Below are positions 15,917 to 25,286 of a stretch of DNA of 64,000 nucleotides, one piece after another. The stretch is taken from NCBI GenBank assembly GCA_903869675.1, contig CAIQAB010000013.1, forward strand, positions 106,231-170,230. Reading direction: 5' to 3'. The number at the start of each line of letters is the position of its first letter. Position 1 is the stretch's first letter. This DNA comes from an uncultured Verrucomicrobiota bacterium (GTDB lineage: Bacteria > Verrucomicrobiota > Verrucomicrobiia > Opitutales > Opitutaceae). The translations under genes and the position numbers were made by a program. The notes below the pieces were generated by a model that was not told where the DNA came from, did not search any database, and was given only the letters and a program-made list of their open reading frames with translations.

Positions 15917-18571
15917 TCACGGCTGAACGTCGTGAGCTTCGGCAAGCCCCGTAATAACCGCCTTGTCAGGAAAATGTTCGCGATACTCCCGCGCCATTGC
16001 TGCGATCGAGTCTGCAGTCGGGCGCCTGCCCTTGAATAAACGTTGATGCTGACGGGGGGCGAGAGATTGACCGCCGGCCGGAGCAAATTCCACCCCTTCG
16101 GCATTTCGAAACCAGTAGGTCAGGTCAATTACATCCACTTCAGCCGAGCGTTTAGCATCGGCCAGAATGGCGTCCTGCACATCCTTGGGAGCGCTCAAAG
16201 CAATAAGGGGATGCAGACCAGTATCGCGTTTCCACTCTGCAACCACATCCAACCAGAATTGCATAAAATGCAAAGGGCCGGTGTTCTCGGCCGTAAGGGT
16301 ATGTATGACATTAGTCTCGGCCCCTAGCACGTCGAGATGATGCCGGATATATGCTCGATGCAGACCGCGATAGACTGGGTCCGATATATTATAAAACTCA
16401 TCGGCCATCTTGATCGTGTCACCATTAAATGGAGGCGGCTCGGTAAATGTCGTTGCATTTATGTTATTAACAGGCCGCCACGGCCCATCCACCCAATGCG
16501 CGCCCGATTCAATGATGTTATGTTGAAAATACATCTCATTCAGAAGAACAATGCCGTGCGTGCGGGCCTCACGGGCAAAGGCCAGCAGACGATCGAAATA
16601 CCATGGGTTATACTTTGTAAGATCGTAACGGCTTAAACCATCCCATGCCTTTCCCTGACCTGACCGCGCGAAGGGTTGCTCGAAAAACGGAGGGAAAACC
16701 TCGCCATCAGGTCGCCGAACCATTTGGTGATCATCACGTCGGCGCTCATACCAAAGGCCGTAGTGATGGCGAAACACCGTCTTTCCCTCTCTCGCCAGTT
16801 TTTGGGCAACAGCGGCAGGTTCATCCGTCAAGCCTGTGCCGGTGCGCCCAGGTGCAAACCGGGTGATCGCCGGGTCCGCTTCAGACGCGCGGGATGGTTC
16901 AAGACGTCCGCGCCACCAAGCGGTTGTGGCGTCACGACCCGCCAACCGTTTGCCGTCAATCTGCAAAACTCCGTCCACCAGCGTGAGCGGCTTGCCCTTG
17001 GCAATGGCAGTTGCGGCAACTGCCGCAGGGACCGAGGAAAGATCCGCAGGCGGCTGGCTGTATACGCGGGGCAAAAGCGCGTCGAGTGCCGCGGGGCCGG
17101 CACGAGCCTCGAGTTGGGCGCGGTAAATGGATTCGGGCTTGGCGAATTGGCTAACCAAGTGCCAGCTGCCATCACCTAAAAACTGCGCCCAAACCGCCAC
17201 GGCCCAGTTATGCGCACCGGGAGGCGTGCGACAGACAATCAGGCCGGCACTGCACTGCCACAACATGGAATTAACCGCCGCCCAACCCACTCCCTGATTA
17301 AAAGTCTCCAAATTATCGATACGGATAGAGGCGCCGTCAATTTTTACCCCGTCAAAAAGCAACCCCGAGGAATAACTGCCCAGCGAACCGCTGAAAGAGG
17401 TGCTCTGGCGCGACTCGCACTGAAGGAAAACATTAGGACCCGCGGTGAGATAACCGGTAGTGAAATCATTGCGCCCGGACTCCGAAATGCACCGCAAGAA
17501 AAGCACCTGCTGACCGCGATTGTGGAATGCCAGTCTCCGGTAGCCGGCAAGTTCAGAAATCGGAGCGATTGACGCACAATCCTGAACGGTCACGCGAGCG
17601 GCCTTGGCGCCAACCTGAACGGCTGAACCGGCAAAATGCACCGCCGTCACGTCTGCGACCCAGCTGTCGCGAACAGCATGCAAATCAATGGCATTCCAAG
17701 CATGCTGCTCATCAAGATTATTGGCCAAATCGTAATCAGAAACACAACGAAGGCGCTCGACCCCGCAGCGTTCCAGATAACCTTCCCGGACATGCACCCC
17801 CAGCGTGGCGCCGCCGAAGCGCTGCTCCAACGCCAAGGTGAGCGGCGCGTCCAGGGTGACTACATCGCCCCGCACCGCCGTGATCACACGGTCCCAGGTT
17901 ACATCCAAGCTGCCCGCTTTCCACTGGTAACCCTGCCGGCCGGGCGAATCATCCATACCCATAAATTTTATCCACTCCACCGTGCTGGGGCGTTTGATCG
18001 TAACGGAAACCCCGGGTTTTAAGCCGGTGGAGTCGGCCAGTCGCAGGGAATTACTCCCGACCGGCACGACATCCTCGGCAACCGCAACCGGCCCGCCGAT
18101 TGAGCGGCGCCCATCACGACCGGCGATCTCAATGAGTGCGCGGCGTCCTGTGCCGGTGGCCCTGATCACCGTTCCGTCCTCGCCAGCGCCAGAGCCGCGT
18201 AGAACGACCCCGGAAGCGGCAATGGTTAATTGCCCAGAAATTTCGTAAGTTCCCGGAGCGAGGAGCACCGCTCCGCGTAGTCCGGCGGCATCAAGCGGAT
18301 ATGTGGCCAGGTGATCCAGGGCCGCCTGGATACGTGCGCCGTCATCTCCCGGTCCGGGCTCAACCAGCAAACTCGCCTGCGCCTCGGGCAACGGCACGCC
18401 GCCGCCGCCATAGCCTGCGAAGGAAAAATCGGGCATACGATTGCCGTCCGCATCCATCTGATAAACCAGCTCGCCAGACGGCGCAGTCGTTACCGGAGGC
18501 GGGGTTTCGCGAGCGTGGGACAGGACGACAAACGCCCCGGCCAAGATCAGCCAACTTGCATAAATTTTCAT
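15917..18571 (-). CDS. Secreted beta-helix protein (pectate-lyase-3-like) fused to a TIM-barrel-like C-terminal domain
   Basis: A two-part exported protein of 884 residues. The start is set at ATG 18571: it opens a clean signal peptide (MKIYASWLILAGAFVVLS), and its ATG overlaps the stop of the upstream gene (ATGA). The longer upstream extension to 18682 has no signal-peptide character. After RMPDFSFAGYGGGG comes a right-handed beta-helix (about residues 55-460) with repeated short strands and asymmetric loops, as in pectate_lyase_3 proteins. From about residue 560 a second domain resembles a glycosidase TIM barrel (FRHHYGLWYERRRDDH, GIVLLNEMYFQHNI, NVIHTLTAENTGP). Whether the helix is a lyase, a hydrolase or a binding module cannot be said from sequence. 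It is the second gene of the minus operon. Confidence 0.8.
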   Translation of the reverse strand: MKIYASWLILAGAFVVLSHARETPPPVTTAPSGELVYQMDADGNRMPDFSFAGYGGGGVPLPEAQASLLVEPGPGDDGARIQAALDHLATYPLDAAGLRGAVLLAPGTYEISGQLTIAASGVVLRGSGAGEDGTVIRATGTGRRALIEIAGRDGRRSIGGPVAVAEDVVPVGSNSLRLADSTGLKPGVSVTIKRPSTVEWIKFMGMDDSPGRQGYQWKAGSLDVTWDRVITAVRGDVVTLDAPLTLALEQRFGGATLGVHVREGYLERCGVERLRCVSDYDLANNLDEQHAWNAIDLHAVRDSWVADVTAVHFAGSAVQVGAKAARVTVQDCASIAPISELAGYRRLAFHNRGQQVLFLRCISESGRNDFTTGYLTAGPNVFLQCESRQSTSFSGSLGSYSSGLLFDGVKIDGASIRIDNLETFNQGVGWAAVNSMLWQCSAGLIVCRTPPGAHNWAVAVWAQFLGDGSWHLVSQFAKPESIYRAQLEARAGPAALDALLPRVYSQPPADLSSVPAAVAATAIAKGKPLTLVDGVLQIDGKRLAGRDATTAWWRGRLEPSRASEADPAITRFAPGRTGTGLTDEPAAVAQKLAREGKTVFRHHYGLWYERRRDDHQMVRRPDGEVFPPFFEQPFARSGQGKAWDGLSRYDLTKYNPWYFDRLLAFAREARTHGIVLLNEMYFQHNIIESGAHWVDGPWRPVNNINATTFTEPPPFNGDTIKMADEFYNISDPVYRGLHRAYIRHHLDVLGAETNVIHTLTAENTGPLHFMQFWLDVVAEWKRDTGLHPLIALSAPKDVQDAILADAKRSAEVDVIDLTYWFRNAEGVEFAPAGGQSLAPRQHQRLFKGRRPTADSIAAMAREYREHFPDKAVITGLAEAHDVQP

Positions 18572-20121
18572 CGAAGTGTTCCCGTTAAAGACTCGAGCAA
18601 CAAGGACTTTGCGACCACGCAACCGTCGACCAGCACCTGCAAGCCCGCACCGCGTCCGTATCGATTCCCGTCTGCATCCCAAAGAATGGTCACAATCCGG
18701 CCGTGATAACGGATGCCATCAAGGCAAAACCAAGGCCAAGCACCTGAAGGCAAGAGCGGCACGACCTCAATGACATCGTCGGCCCGGGGCCGCAATCCAA
18801 CCAAACCTGTGATGAGGAGGTCGGCGTAGGTGGAGTGGTTGTAATAATAGCTCCGCGGATCGCGCCCCTTAAGCCAGGCGCCGGTCTTCTCATCGAGATA
18901 CTCCCCGATATACGGCAAACCATCGTAGCGCTGGCTACGCGTGTAGGTCAGGAAGGCATCAAAGTAGTCGGCTTTCCCGACCGCAACCTGACTTTTATCG
19001 TGCAACACATTGGCCAGCGCTGTGAGTGTTTGCGAAGTGGCAAAAGGCCACACCGCGCCGTCCCACTCGCAGGTGCCCGTGCCGCGGCTGCGAAAACTCG
19101 GCGCCCGGCGCTCGGCCGTGGTGATACCATAGGGCGCCCGGAAACCAGATTCATCAATCAACTGCCGCCAAGCCGCCTCGTAACCACGACCCGCCTCAGG
19201 CAAATTGAAATACCACGGGATAAAACCGATCTGCTCGCGCACGACGATAGGCTGCAGCTCCTCCGTGCAGGCTCCAAAAAAGCCCAGCTCGCTGTTCCAC
19301 AAAGTCACCTGAACGAGTCGGCGGAGATTCGCCGCCTTAGTGGCAAATTTTTCCGCGAGCTCCCCGCGACCCGCCAAACGAGCGATGGCGGCGAGACCCA
19401 CGGCGTTGCCATACATGTAGGAATTGATGGTGGGGCGCACGTTCATAACTTTTCGCCCCCCGCTGATAGACTCCTCCATCGCATCCCAGACATCATGCTG
19501 CCAAAATAACCCGTCCGACCGCATGCGCTCCGCTTCCCATTGGCCATAATCCGCCACGAGTTCGTCGAGTAATCCGGTCAATTCCGCTGTATCTTGCGTC
19601 ACCAGCCAGCGCGACCAGAGCGCATACTGCACCCACTGCGAATACCGGTGGAAACGCTCCGCCGGTCCGCCGTCCTTTCCCCGGAACCAGTAAAGCACAT
19701 AGTCATCATGATACTGCTGATCCCGCAGCCAGCGCCCTTCCATTAAATGATGCCCCAACGCACTGCTGACCGGCCGAGGACGGTTTATAAATTCGCCGAA
19801 TACGAAGCGCCCGCTTGCCGCATCGCGCCGCAGTTGTTTACGCAGCGCCCACCAACGAAACCAATAAGTCTCCTCGACCAGAGCGTCGGGACACTCAAAC
19901 AACGGGACGTTTTCCTGCATCCACCCCCAAGCCTGCGCATCTGGCACGTGATTAATTACAAGCTCCGGCTCCATCGCATTGAACTTTTCCACGTGATGCG
20001 AAAATACATCATATTTAAGCAACGGCAGCTCGGTCGCGTAACCTGAGCCCGCAGAAAACACCGCGCAAAAAAGCATCAACACCAAGCGGCGTAGGCAAGA
20101 AATGGAAAACGAAGCTAACAT
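18568..20121 (-). CDS. MGH1-like (GH63/GH37-type) (alpha/alpha)6 glycosidase, secreted
   Basis: The first gene of the seven-gene minus-strand operon. The 517-residue product has a signal peptide (residues 1-29, ending GYA). An (alpha/alpha)6 toroid of the MGH1-like/GH63 superfamily follows, with typical blocks: EETYWFRWWALRKQL, HHLMEGRWLRD, WQHDVWDAMEESISGG, RPTINSYMYGNA, TCEWDGAVWPFATSQT and YYYNHSTYADLLITGL. Family members act on alpha-linked glucosides, mannosylglycerate or uncharacterised glycans; the WDGAVWPFAT block carries residues usually near the active site. The exact substrate is not predictable. Its stop overlaps the next start (ATGA at 18568-18571). Confidence 0.83.
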   Translation of the reverse strand: MLASFSISCLRRLVLMLFCAVFSAGSGYATELPLLKYDVFSHHVEKFNAMEPELVINHVPDAQAWGWMQENVPLFECPDALVEETYWFRWWALRKQLRRDAASGRFVFGEFINRPRPVSSALGHHLMEGRWLRDQQYHDDYVLYWFRGKDGGPAERFHRYSQWVQYALWSRWLVTQDTAELTGLLDELVADYGQWEAERMRSDGLFWQHDVWDAMEESISGGRKVMNVRPTINSYMYGNAVGLAAIARLAGRGELAEKFATKAANLRRLVQVTLWNSELGFFGACTEELQPIVVREQIGFIPWYFNLPEAGRGYEAAWRQLIDESGFRAPYGITTAERRAPSFRSRGTGTCEWDGAVWPFATSQTLTALANVLHDKSQVAVGKADYFDAFLTYTRSQRYDGLPYIGEYLDEKTGAWLKGRDPRSYYYNHSTYADLLITGLVGLRPRADDVIEVVPLLPSGAWPWFCLDGIRYHGRIVTILWDADGNRYGRGAGLQVLVDGCVVAKSLLLESLTGTLR

Positions 20122-20558
20122 GACAGGGGTGTTCGGAGCGGCAAAAGCAGTCTGCTAAACAGCAATAAGAGACTCCGCAGGGAGCAGGGAGAAGAATGCA
20201 CAATTCGCTTAGTAAGACTTAACCAATCAAAATAGCTTATTTTAGCGCAAGTCTCTCCCGAATTTTTCGATATTACTTCCTGCATCGTAACTCCGCCGTC
20301 AGGGGCCCCGCTCAGCAGCCCGCGGCACGCACGTTTTAGATGAAAGTAATTATAATTTAAATAATTAATTAAGAAGTATTTAAGTAAAAATCTTTTGGTG
20401 TCTGGATGGATTGCAGGCTGATCTGATCCGAGTCCTTCTCAAGCAAACTTTTAAGCACTGACCGGTTATACCGTATTCTAAGGTTGCTTCCTGGCCCATC
20501 GGTGCCTGCTCACTAAGTGCGCACCTTTCCTTTCGTTTTCACACAGCGAGAATACCCC
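20122..20558. promoter_or_regulatory. Divergent promoter region between the two carbohydrate operons
   Basis: About 440 bases lie between the first genes of two opposed operons, so both promoters must be here. The stretch 20338-20396 is very AT-rich and contains a perfect TATAAT at 20351-20356 on +, but no good -35 partner is present at the usual spacing. Two small palindromes could bind a regulator: AAAATA-gct-TATTTT at 20229-20243 and CGGT-tat-ACCG at 20463-20473. No transcription-factor gene is encoded next to the operons. No coding sequence is supported in this gap. Confidence 0.55.
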
Positions 20559-22118
20559 ATGTCGCTTCATACCCTAGATTTTATCGTTATCGGCATCTAC
20601 GCCCTGATCGTCGCTGGCCTCGGCCTGGCGGTTTCGCGGCGGCAAAAAAATACGGAGGAATACTTCACCGGCGGACGCAGCCTTCCCGGCTGGGTCGTTT
20701 CATTCACGCTCATGGGGACGATCATCGGCACAGGCACCTTCGTCGGCCACCCCGGGACCTCGTTCCAGAAGGGGTTGATCTTCGTGGTGCCGCACTTGGT
20801 CCTGCCCTTTGTCCTGCTCATTGTGGCCAAATTCATCGTGCCTTTCTACCGCCGCGTGGTGCGTATGAGCGCCTACGAATACATCGGCCAGCGGTTCGGG
20901 TTGGGCGGACGCCTTTATACCTCGTTCGGGTTTCTGGCTGACCGGTTGTTCGATATCGGTGTAACCCTGTTTACCACCGCCATCGCCATTAATGTGCTCA
21001 CCGGCTGGGAGTTGCGGACCGTGATAGTCGGCGTGGCGCTCTTTACCGCCGCCTACACGATGCTGGGCGGGATCAAGGCCGTGGTCTGGACCGATGTGGT
21101 GCAAGGCACAGTGCTCATCCTCGGTGGTTCATTCGTGCTGCTAAGATTGCTGTTCGCCCCCGAAGCGGGAGCTCCATTTGCCGTCGTGGGCGAAGCCTGG
21201 CGCGGCGGACGCATGACACTCGGCTCTTGGGATTTTTCGTGGGCGAGCCTTTTCGATACCACCACGACGACCACCTGGCTGTTTACCCTGACCGCCGCCA
21301 TCCAGTGGTGCCGCCGCTACGTCACCGACCAACACTTGGTGCAGCGTTACCTGCTAGCACGCACCGATGCCGAGGCAAGCCGCGCAGCCGTCTCCGGGGC
21401 ACTCATCTGCGTGCCGGTGTTTTTCACGTTCATGTTCATCGGTGCCTGCTTCTACGGCTTCTTCAGCCTCGCCAAAATCCAGCCACCCGAACTGGGGGAC
21501 AGCATCATGCCCTATTTCATGATCAATTACCTTCCGGCCGGTGTGCTGGGGCTCGTCTCCGCCGCGATTCTCGCCGCCGCAATGTCCACCGTTAGCTCAG
21601 ACCTCACCAGCGTGGCCACCGTCGTTACCACCGACTATTTCTCCCTTTTTCTGCCCAAGAGCAGCGAACGATCCCGGCTACTCTTTGGCCGCATCATGGT
21701 CGCTATCGGCGGCCTGCTCGCCGCCGGTTCAGCCATCCTGCTGATCCCGGAAAAAGGCGCCGCCCCCGTGATGGAGCGAGCGATCACCATCGCAGCCATT
21801 CTCTCGGGCGGCACGCTTGGGCTATTCTGCCTAGGCTTCCTGACACGCCGCGCGACGCGCCGTGGTTGCTACATCGGCATGGTGTGCTGCCTGGTTTTCA
21901 CCGCCTGGGCGGTCGCAACCGAACCGAAACACCACCTCGTCGACCTGGGGTTCAATTTTGAAATGAACCCCATTCTGATCGGGGTGTTCGGGCACCTCGT
22001 GCTGTTTGTCACTGGTTATGTCTCCAGCCGCCTTTTCGGCGGTTGGCAGCCTGAAAACGTGGATCGGCTCACGTTTCGATCCCACATTTCGGAAACGTCC
22101 GAGTCCGTCCAAGCATGA
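20559..22118 (+). CDS. Sodium:solute symporter (SSS family)
   Basis: A polytopic inner-membrane Na+/solute symporter of the SSS (SGLT/PutP) family, with 13 or so hydrophobic helices. The family N-terminus is clear: IVIGIYALIVAGLGL, followed by RRQKNTEEYFTGGRSLPGWVVSFTLMGT with the usual GGR loop after helix 1. YTMLGGIKAVVWTDVVQG is another family hallmark. I prefer ATG 20559 (MSLHTLDF) because it gives the standard N-terminus; the in-frame GTG at 20517 would add 14 non-family residues. As the first gene of the plus operon it probably imports the sugar acid or oligosaccharide consumed by the enzymes that follow. Its stop overlaps the next start (ATGA, 22115-22118). Confidence 0.92.
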   Translation: MSLHTLDFIVIGIYALIVAGLGLAVSRRQKNTEEYFTGGRSLPGWVVSFTLMGTIIGTGTFVGHPGTSFQKGLIFVVPHLVLPFVLLIVAKFIVPFYRRVVRMSAYEYIGQRFGLGGRLYTSFGFLADRLFDIGVTLFTTAIAINVLTGWELRTVIVGVALFTAAYTMLGGIKAVVWTDVVQGTVLILGGSFVLLRLLFAPEAGAPFAVVGEAWRGGRMTLGSWDFSWASLFDTTTTTTWLFTLTAAIQWCRRYVTDQHLVQRYLLARTDAEASRAAVSGALICVPVFFTFMFIGACFYGFFSLAKIQPPELGDSIMPYFMINYLPAGVLGLVSAAILAAAMSTVSSDLTSVATVVTTDYFSLFLPKSSERSRLLFGRIMVAIGGLLAAGSAILLIPEKGAAPVMERAITIAAILSGGTLGLFCLGFLTRRATRRGCYIGMVCCLVFTAWAVATEPKHHLVDLGFNFEMNPILIGVFGHLVLFVTGYVSSRLFGGWQPENVDRLTFRSHISETSESVQA

Positions 22119-23248
22119 CGACCGCCTCGATCACACTTCGTCAGCCCACGCAAATCACCTTGGGCCCGGGCTGCGCCACGGCCGCGATCCTTGCTTTCGT
22201 GCGCGCTGCCGGTAGCCGCCGCATTTTTCTCCTGACGTCACCGTCCGTGCTGCCGCAAGGCCTGGTCGTCGCCGAGGCCTTGCGGGCTGAATCTATCGCA
22301 GTGGAAGTCGCCACCGGGGTGCCGCCAGAACCGACCACCGCTTGCTGCGAACAAATCCGCATCATCGCCCGGGTGTTCGCACCCGACCTCGTGCTCGCCC
22401 TAGGTGGAGGTAGCGTTCTCGACGTGGCCAAACTCGTCGCCGCCCTGCACGACCGGCCCGAACCGGTCTCAGCGTTCTACGGCATCAATGTCCTGGCAGG
22501 TCGCCGCACGGGCTTGGTATGTGTGCCGACCACGGCGGGAACCGGCAGCGAGGTTTCACCAAACGCCCTTCTGCTCGACGAAACCGCCGTCGCCAAAAAA
22601 GCGGTGATCAGCCCCGCCTTGGTGCCAGATGCCGCGATCATCGACCCTGCGCTGATGGTATCACTGCCGCCTGCGCTGACCGCGACGACAGGGATCGATG
22701 CGCTCGCCCATTGTATTGAAACCTATGCCAACCTCGCCGCGCATCCCGCTGTGGATATTCATTCACTGGAAGGTGTGAGGCTGATCGGCGCCCACCTGCC
22801 CCGCGCCTTTGCCGACGGAGCTGATCTTGCCTCCCGCTCCGCAGTTGCCCTGGGCAGTCTTTATGGTGGCTTGGGTCTAGGGCCGGTTAACACCACCGGC
22901 GTTCACGCCCTCGCCTACCCACTCGGCGGCGAGTTCCATCTGGCTCACGGCCTTTCGATCGCACTGCTGTTACCCCACGTAGTCCGTTTTAATCTGTCCG
23001 CCATGCGCGAGCGCCACGCCGCCCTGGCCGATGCCCTCGGCGCTTGGTCCGTGGAAGCACTGCCCGACCGGCTGGAAAAACTCATCGCCGACTGCGGCAT
23101 CGCCAGGGGCCTCTCCGCGCACGGTATTCCGCGCGAAGCTCTCCCGAGAATCGCCGACGCCGGTCTCGGCGTTACCCGCCTGCTTAAGAACAACCCGCGC
23201 GAAATCACCCGCCCCGACGCCCTTCGCATCTACGAAGCCGCCTACTGA
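22115..23248 (+). CDS. Iron-containing (group III) alcohol dehydrogenase
   Basis: A cytoplasmic Fe2+-dependent NAD(P) alcohol dehydrogenase of 377 residues, the normal family length. GGGSVLDVAK (from residue 98) binds the nucleotide, and VPTTAGTGSE (138-147) is the family signature. The four metal ligands are in place: Asp195 and His199 (TGIDALAHCIE), His264 (GVHALAYP) and His278 (HLAHGLS), spaced as in FucO. Relatives reduce lactaldehyde, glycolaldehyde or maleylacetate, or oxidise polyols. With an aldolase gene next in line, reduction of the aldehyde product or oxidation of a sugar acid are both reasonable. It is translationally coupled to the symporter by ATGA. Confidence 0.92.
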   Translation: MTTASITLRQPTQITLGPGCATAAILAFVRAAGSRRIFLLTSPSVLPQGLVVAEALRAESIAVEVATGVPPEPTTACCEQIRIIARVFAPDLVLALGGGSVLDVAKLVAALHDRPEPVSAFYGINVLAGRRTGLVCVPTTAGTGSEVSPNALLLDETAVAKKAVISPALVPDAAIIDPALMVSLPPALTATTGIDALAHCIETYANLAAHPAVDIHSLEGVRLIGAHLPRAFADGADLASRSAVALGSLYGGLGLGPVNTTGVHALAYPLGGEFHLAHGLSIALLLPHVVRFNLSAMRERHAALADALGAWSVEALPDRLEKLIADCGIARGLSAHGIPREALPRIADAGLGVTRLLKNNPREITRPDALRIYEAAY

Positions 23249-23257
23249 TTTTTCACC

Positions 23258-24157
23258 ATGAAAACCTCTCCCAAATACCGCGGCGTCATCGTCCCGCTGG
23301 TCACTCCCGTCAACGCCGCCGGCGAACTCGACGAAGCCGCCGCCGTCCGCTTGGTCAATCATCTGGCCTCAAACGGTTGCGGCATGCTCGTGCTCGGCAC
23401 GACGGGTGAGGTCGCCTCGCTTTCTTTCGCGCTTCGCCGACGCTACGTGGAAATTGCGGTCAAAACCGCCGCCAAACGCACCCCCGTGTTCGCCTGCATC
23501 GCCTCCAACTGCTTGAGCGATTCCATCGAGGCCGCCAACACCTACCTCGCACTCGGAGCCGATGCCGCCGTCGGCATCCTGCCAAATTACTTCAAATTGG
23601 AGCCCGCCGAGATCCAGACCTACTTCGAGCGCCTGTCGTCCGGCATCCGCGGCCCCTTAATGGTCTATAACATGCCAGCCACCACCGGCATGTCTATTCC
23701 GCTCGACGTGATGGAGACCCTCAGCCGCCTGCCGAATGTGACCGGCCTAAAGGACTCCGAGGGCACCGCCGGCCGCCGGGAGGAAGTGGCCAAACGCTTC
23801 GGCGGTCGTCCGGATTTTTCCCTGTTCATGGGTATCGCCGCCCACTCCGTTCCCGCGCTTCGCCTGGGTTTTGACGGACTCGTGCCCAGTTCGGGCAATC
23901 TATACCCCGAGCGCTGGAGCAATTTGTTTAACGCCGCCGAGACCGGCGATTGGGCTACCGCCGAAAAACTCCAGCAACAACTCGACGCCCTCGGTGTGAT
24001 CTTCCAGCGCAACCGCACACTCGGCCAATCTCTCGCCGCACTTAAAGCCGGACTCGGACTACGCGGTCTGTGCAGCGCCGAGATGATCCCGCCCTTGCTG
24101 CCTCTCAGCCCAGCCGATCAGGAGTCCGTGCGCGCCGAACTCCGCGAACTGGGCTGA
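23258..24157 (+). CDS. Dihydrodipicolinate synthase/N-acetylneuraminate lyase family aldolase
   Basis: A class I (Schiff-base) aldolase of the DapA/NanA superfamily, 299 residues. It shows the pyruvate-binding GTTGE (47-51), the catalytic Tyr137 (VYNMPATTG) and the Schiff-base Lys165 (TGLKDS). It lies in a catabolic operon and not with lysine biosynthesis genes, so a lyase for a 2-keto-3-deoxy sugar acid giving pyruvate plus an aldehyde is more likely than DapA activity. The neighbouring alcohol dehydrogenase could process that aldehyde. Neuraminate lyase is a second option because two sialidase-like genes are close, but no other sialic-acid catabolic gene is present. The start follows CTGATTTTTCACC, without a Shine-Dalgarno site. 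Confidence 0.88.
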   Translation: MKTSPKYRGVIVPLVTPVNAAGELDEAAAVRLVNHLASNGCGMLVLGTTGEVASLSFALRRRYVEIAVKTAAKRTPVFACIASNCLSDSIEAANTYLALGADAAVGILPNYFKLEPAEIQTYFERLSSGIRGPLMVYNMPATTGMSIPLDVMETLSRLPNVTGLKDSEGTAGRREEVAKRFGGRPDFSLFMGIAAHSVPALRLGFDGLVPSSGNLYPERWSNLFNAAETGDWATAEKLQQQLDALGVIFQRNRTLGQSLAALKAGLGLRGLCSAEMIPPLLPLSPADQESVRAELRELG

Positions 24158-24164
24158 ACTTCTG

Positions 24165-25283
24165 ATGGCGTGCCGCCCTATCATCGTCCTCGCAGACGAC
24201 CTGACCGGTGCCGCCGAGGTCGGGGCGCTCGCCCACGAAGCCGGCTTGCGCGTCATGGTCGTCACCCAGGTGCCAAGATCACCGGTCGATGCCGACGTGC
24301 TGGTGCTCGACACCAACACCCGCCTCCTCACGCCCGGACGCGCCGCCGAGCGCTTGAAACGCCGCGCTGCCCGCCTGCGCACGCTGCCTCACTCCGGGGT
24401 CTTTAAAAAAACCGACTCCGTGCTGCGCGGCCCGGTGCTGGCGGAACTTTCCGCCTGCGCCAGTGCCTTCGGCTTCTCTCGCACCCTCCTCATCGCGGGC
24501 AATCCTTCACTCGATCGCATCATAAGGGAGGGACGTTGCCTGATCGCTGGACAAGCGATCGACCAAACCCCGTTTGCTCGCGATCCACACCACCCGGCGC
24601 GCAGCGCCAGGGTGCTAGACTTGCTTCACGCATCGGGGCGTCCCGATGTGCATTACTGCAAATCGAAAACGGCACTGCCAACCCGCGGGGTAATCGTAGG
24701 CGAACACTGCACCCCCGCCGACACCGCAAGCTGGGTCCTCGCAGCCGACAAACACACCCTTCCAGCCGGCGGCGCCGATTTTTTCCGCGCCTGGCTGCAA
24801 AGCCGCATACCCACCCGCCAGAAACCTTCACTTGGTAAATCTCCCGCCGGGCCGGCTTTATTGCTGCATGGCACCACCGCGACTACCGCGGGAAAATCAG
24901 CGCTGCTCTTTGAGGGCCTGCGCCCGCCAGCGGCAAAGCGAGTCGCTCAGGCCCTGCAGCAACGGGGCGCTGCCACAGTCTCTGGCAGTTCACTCACGTT
25001 AACTAACCCTGCCGCCCCCGCCGAAATCTCCACTGGTTTCGGTGGGCTTGCCCTTGCCTTGAGCGGTTCCGGCGCCTTCCGCCACCTGCTCATAGCCGGA
25101 GGCGCCACCGCCGCGACGGTGTTGAAGGCACTGGGATGGCATCGTCTTTCCGTGGTGCGGGTCTGGGGCCCGGGCGTGGTAAGTTTGCAACCACACCGCC
25201 TGGCCATAACCATTACCATGAAACCCGGCAGCTACCCTTGGCCCGCCGGGATCAAGCGTCGTTACCCCCGCCTCTTTTCCTGA
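24165..25283 (+). CDS. Four-carbon acid sugar kinase family protein (DUF1537; OtnK/DtnK-like)
   Basis: A cytoplasmic ATP-dependent sugar-acid kinase of the DUF1537 family. The N-terminal substrate domain opens with the hallmark ADDLTGAAEVG (residues 10-20) and contains KKTDSVLRGPV, where family members bind the acid sugar. The C-terminal nucleotide domain ends with GGATAATVLKALGW and FRHLLIAGG. At 372 residues it is somewhat shorter than the usual 410-430. Characterised members phosphorylate D-threonate, L-threonate, D-erythronate or 3-oxo-isoapionate. The next gene is a PdxA2 homologue, its normal partner, so phosphorylation at C4 followed by oxidation and decarboxylation to a triose phosphate is the likely route. 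Confidence 0.88.
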   Translation: MACRPIIVLADDLTGAAEVGALAHEAGLRVMVVTQVPRSPVDADVLVLDTNTRLLTPGRAAERLKRRAARLRTLPHSGVFKKTDSVLRGPVLAELSACASAFGFSRTLLIAGNPSLDRIIREGRCLIAGQAIDQTPFARDPHHPARSARVLDLLHASGRPDVHYCKSKTALPTRGVIVGEHCTPADTASWVLAADKHTLPAGGADFFRAWLQSRIPTRQKPSLGKSPAGPALLLHGTTATTAGKSALLFEGLRPPAAKRVAQALQQRGAATVSGSSLTLTNPAAPAEISTGFGGLALALSGSGAFRHLLIAGGATAATVLKALGWHRLSVVRVWGPGVVSLQPHRLAITITMKPGSYPWPAGIKRRYPRLFS

Positions 25284-25286
25284 CCT

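Noticed and set aside
23258..24157. Assignment of the aldolase as dapA or nanA
   Set aside because: The neighbours are not lysine or sialic-acid genes; only the superfamily can be supported.
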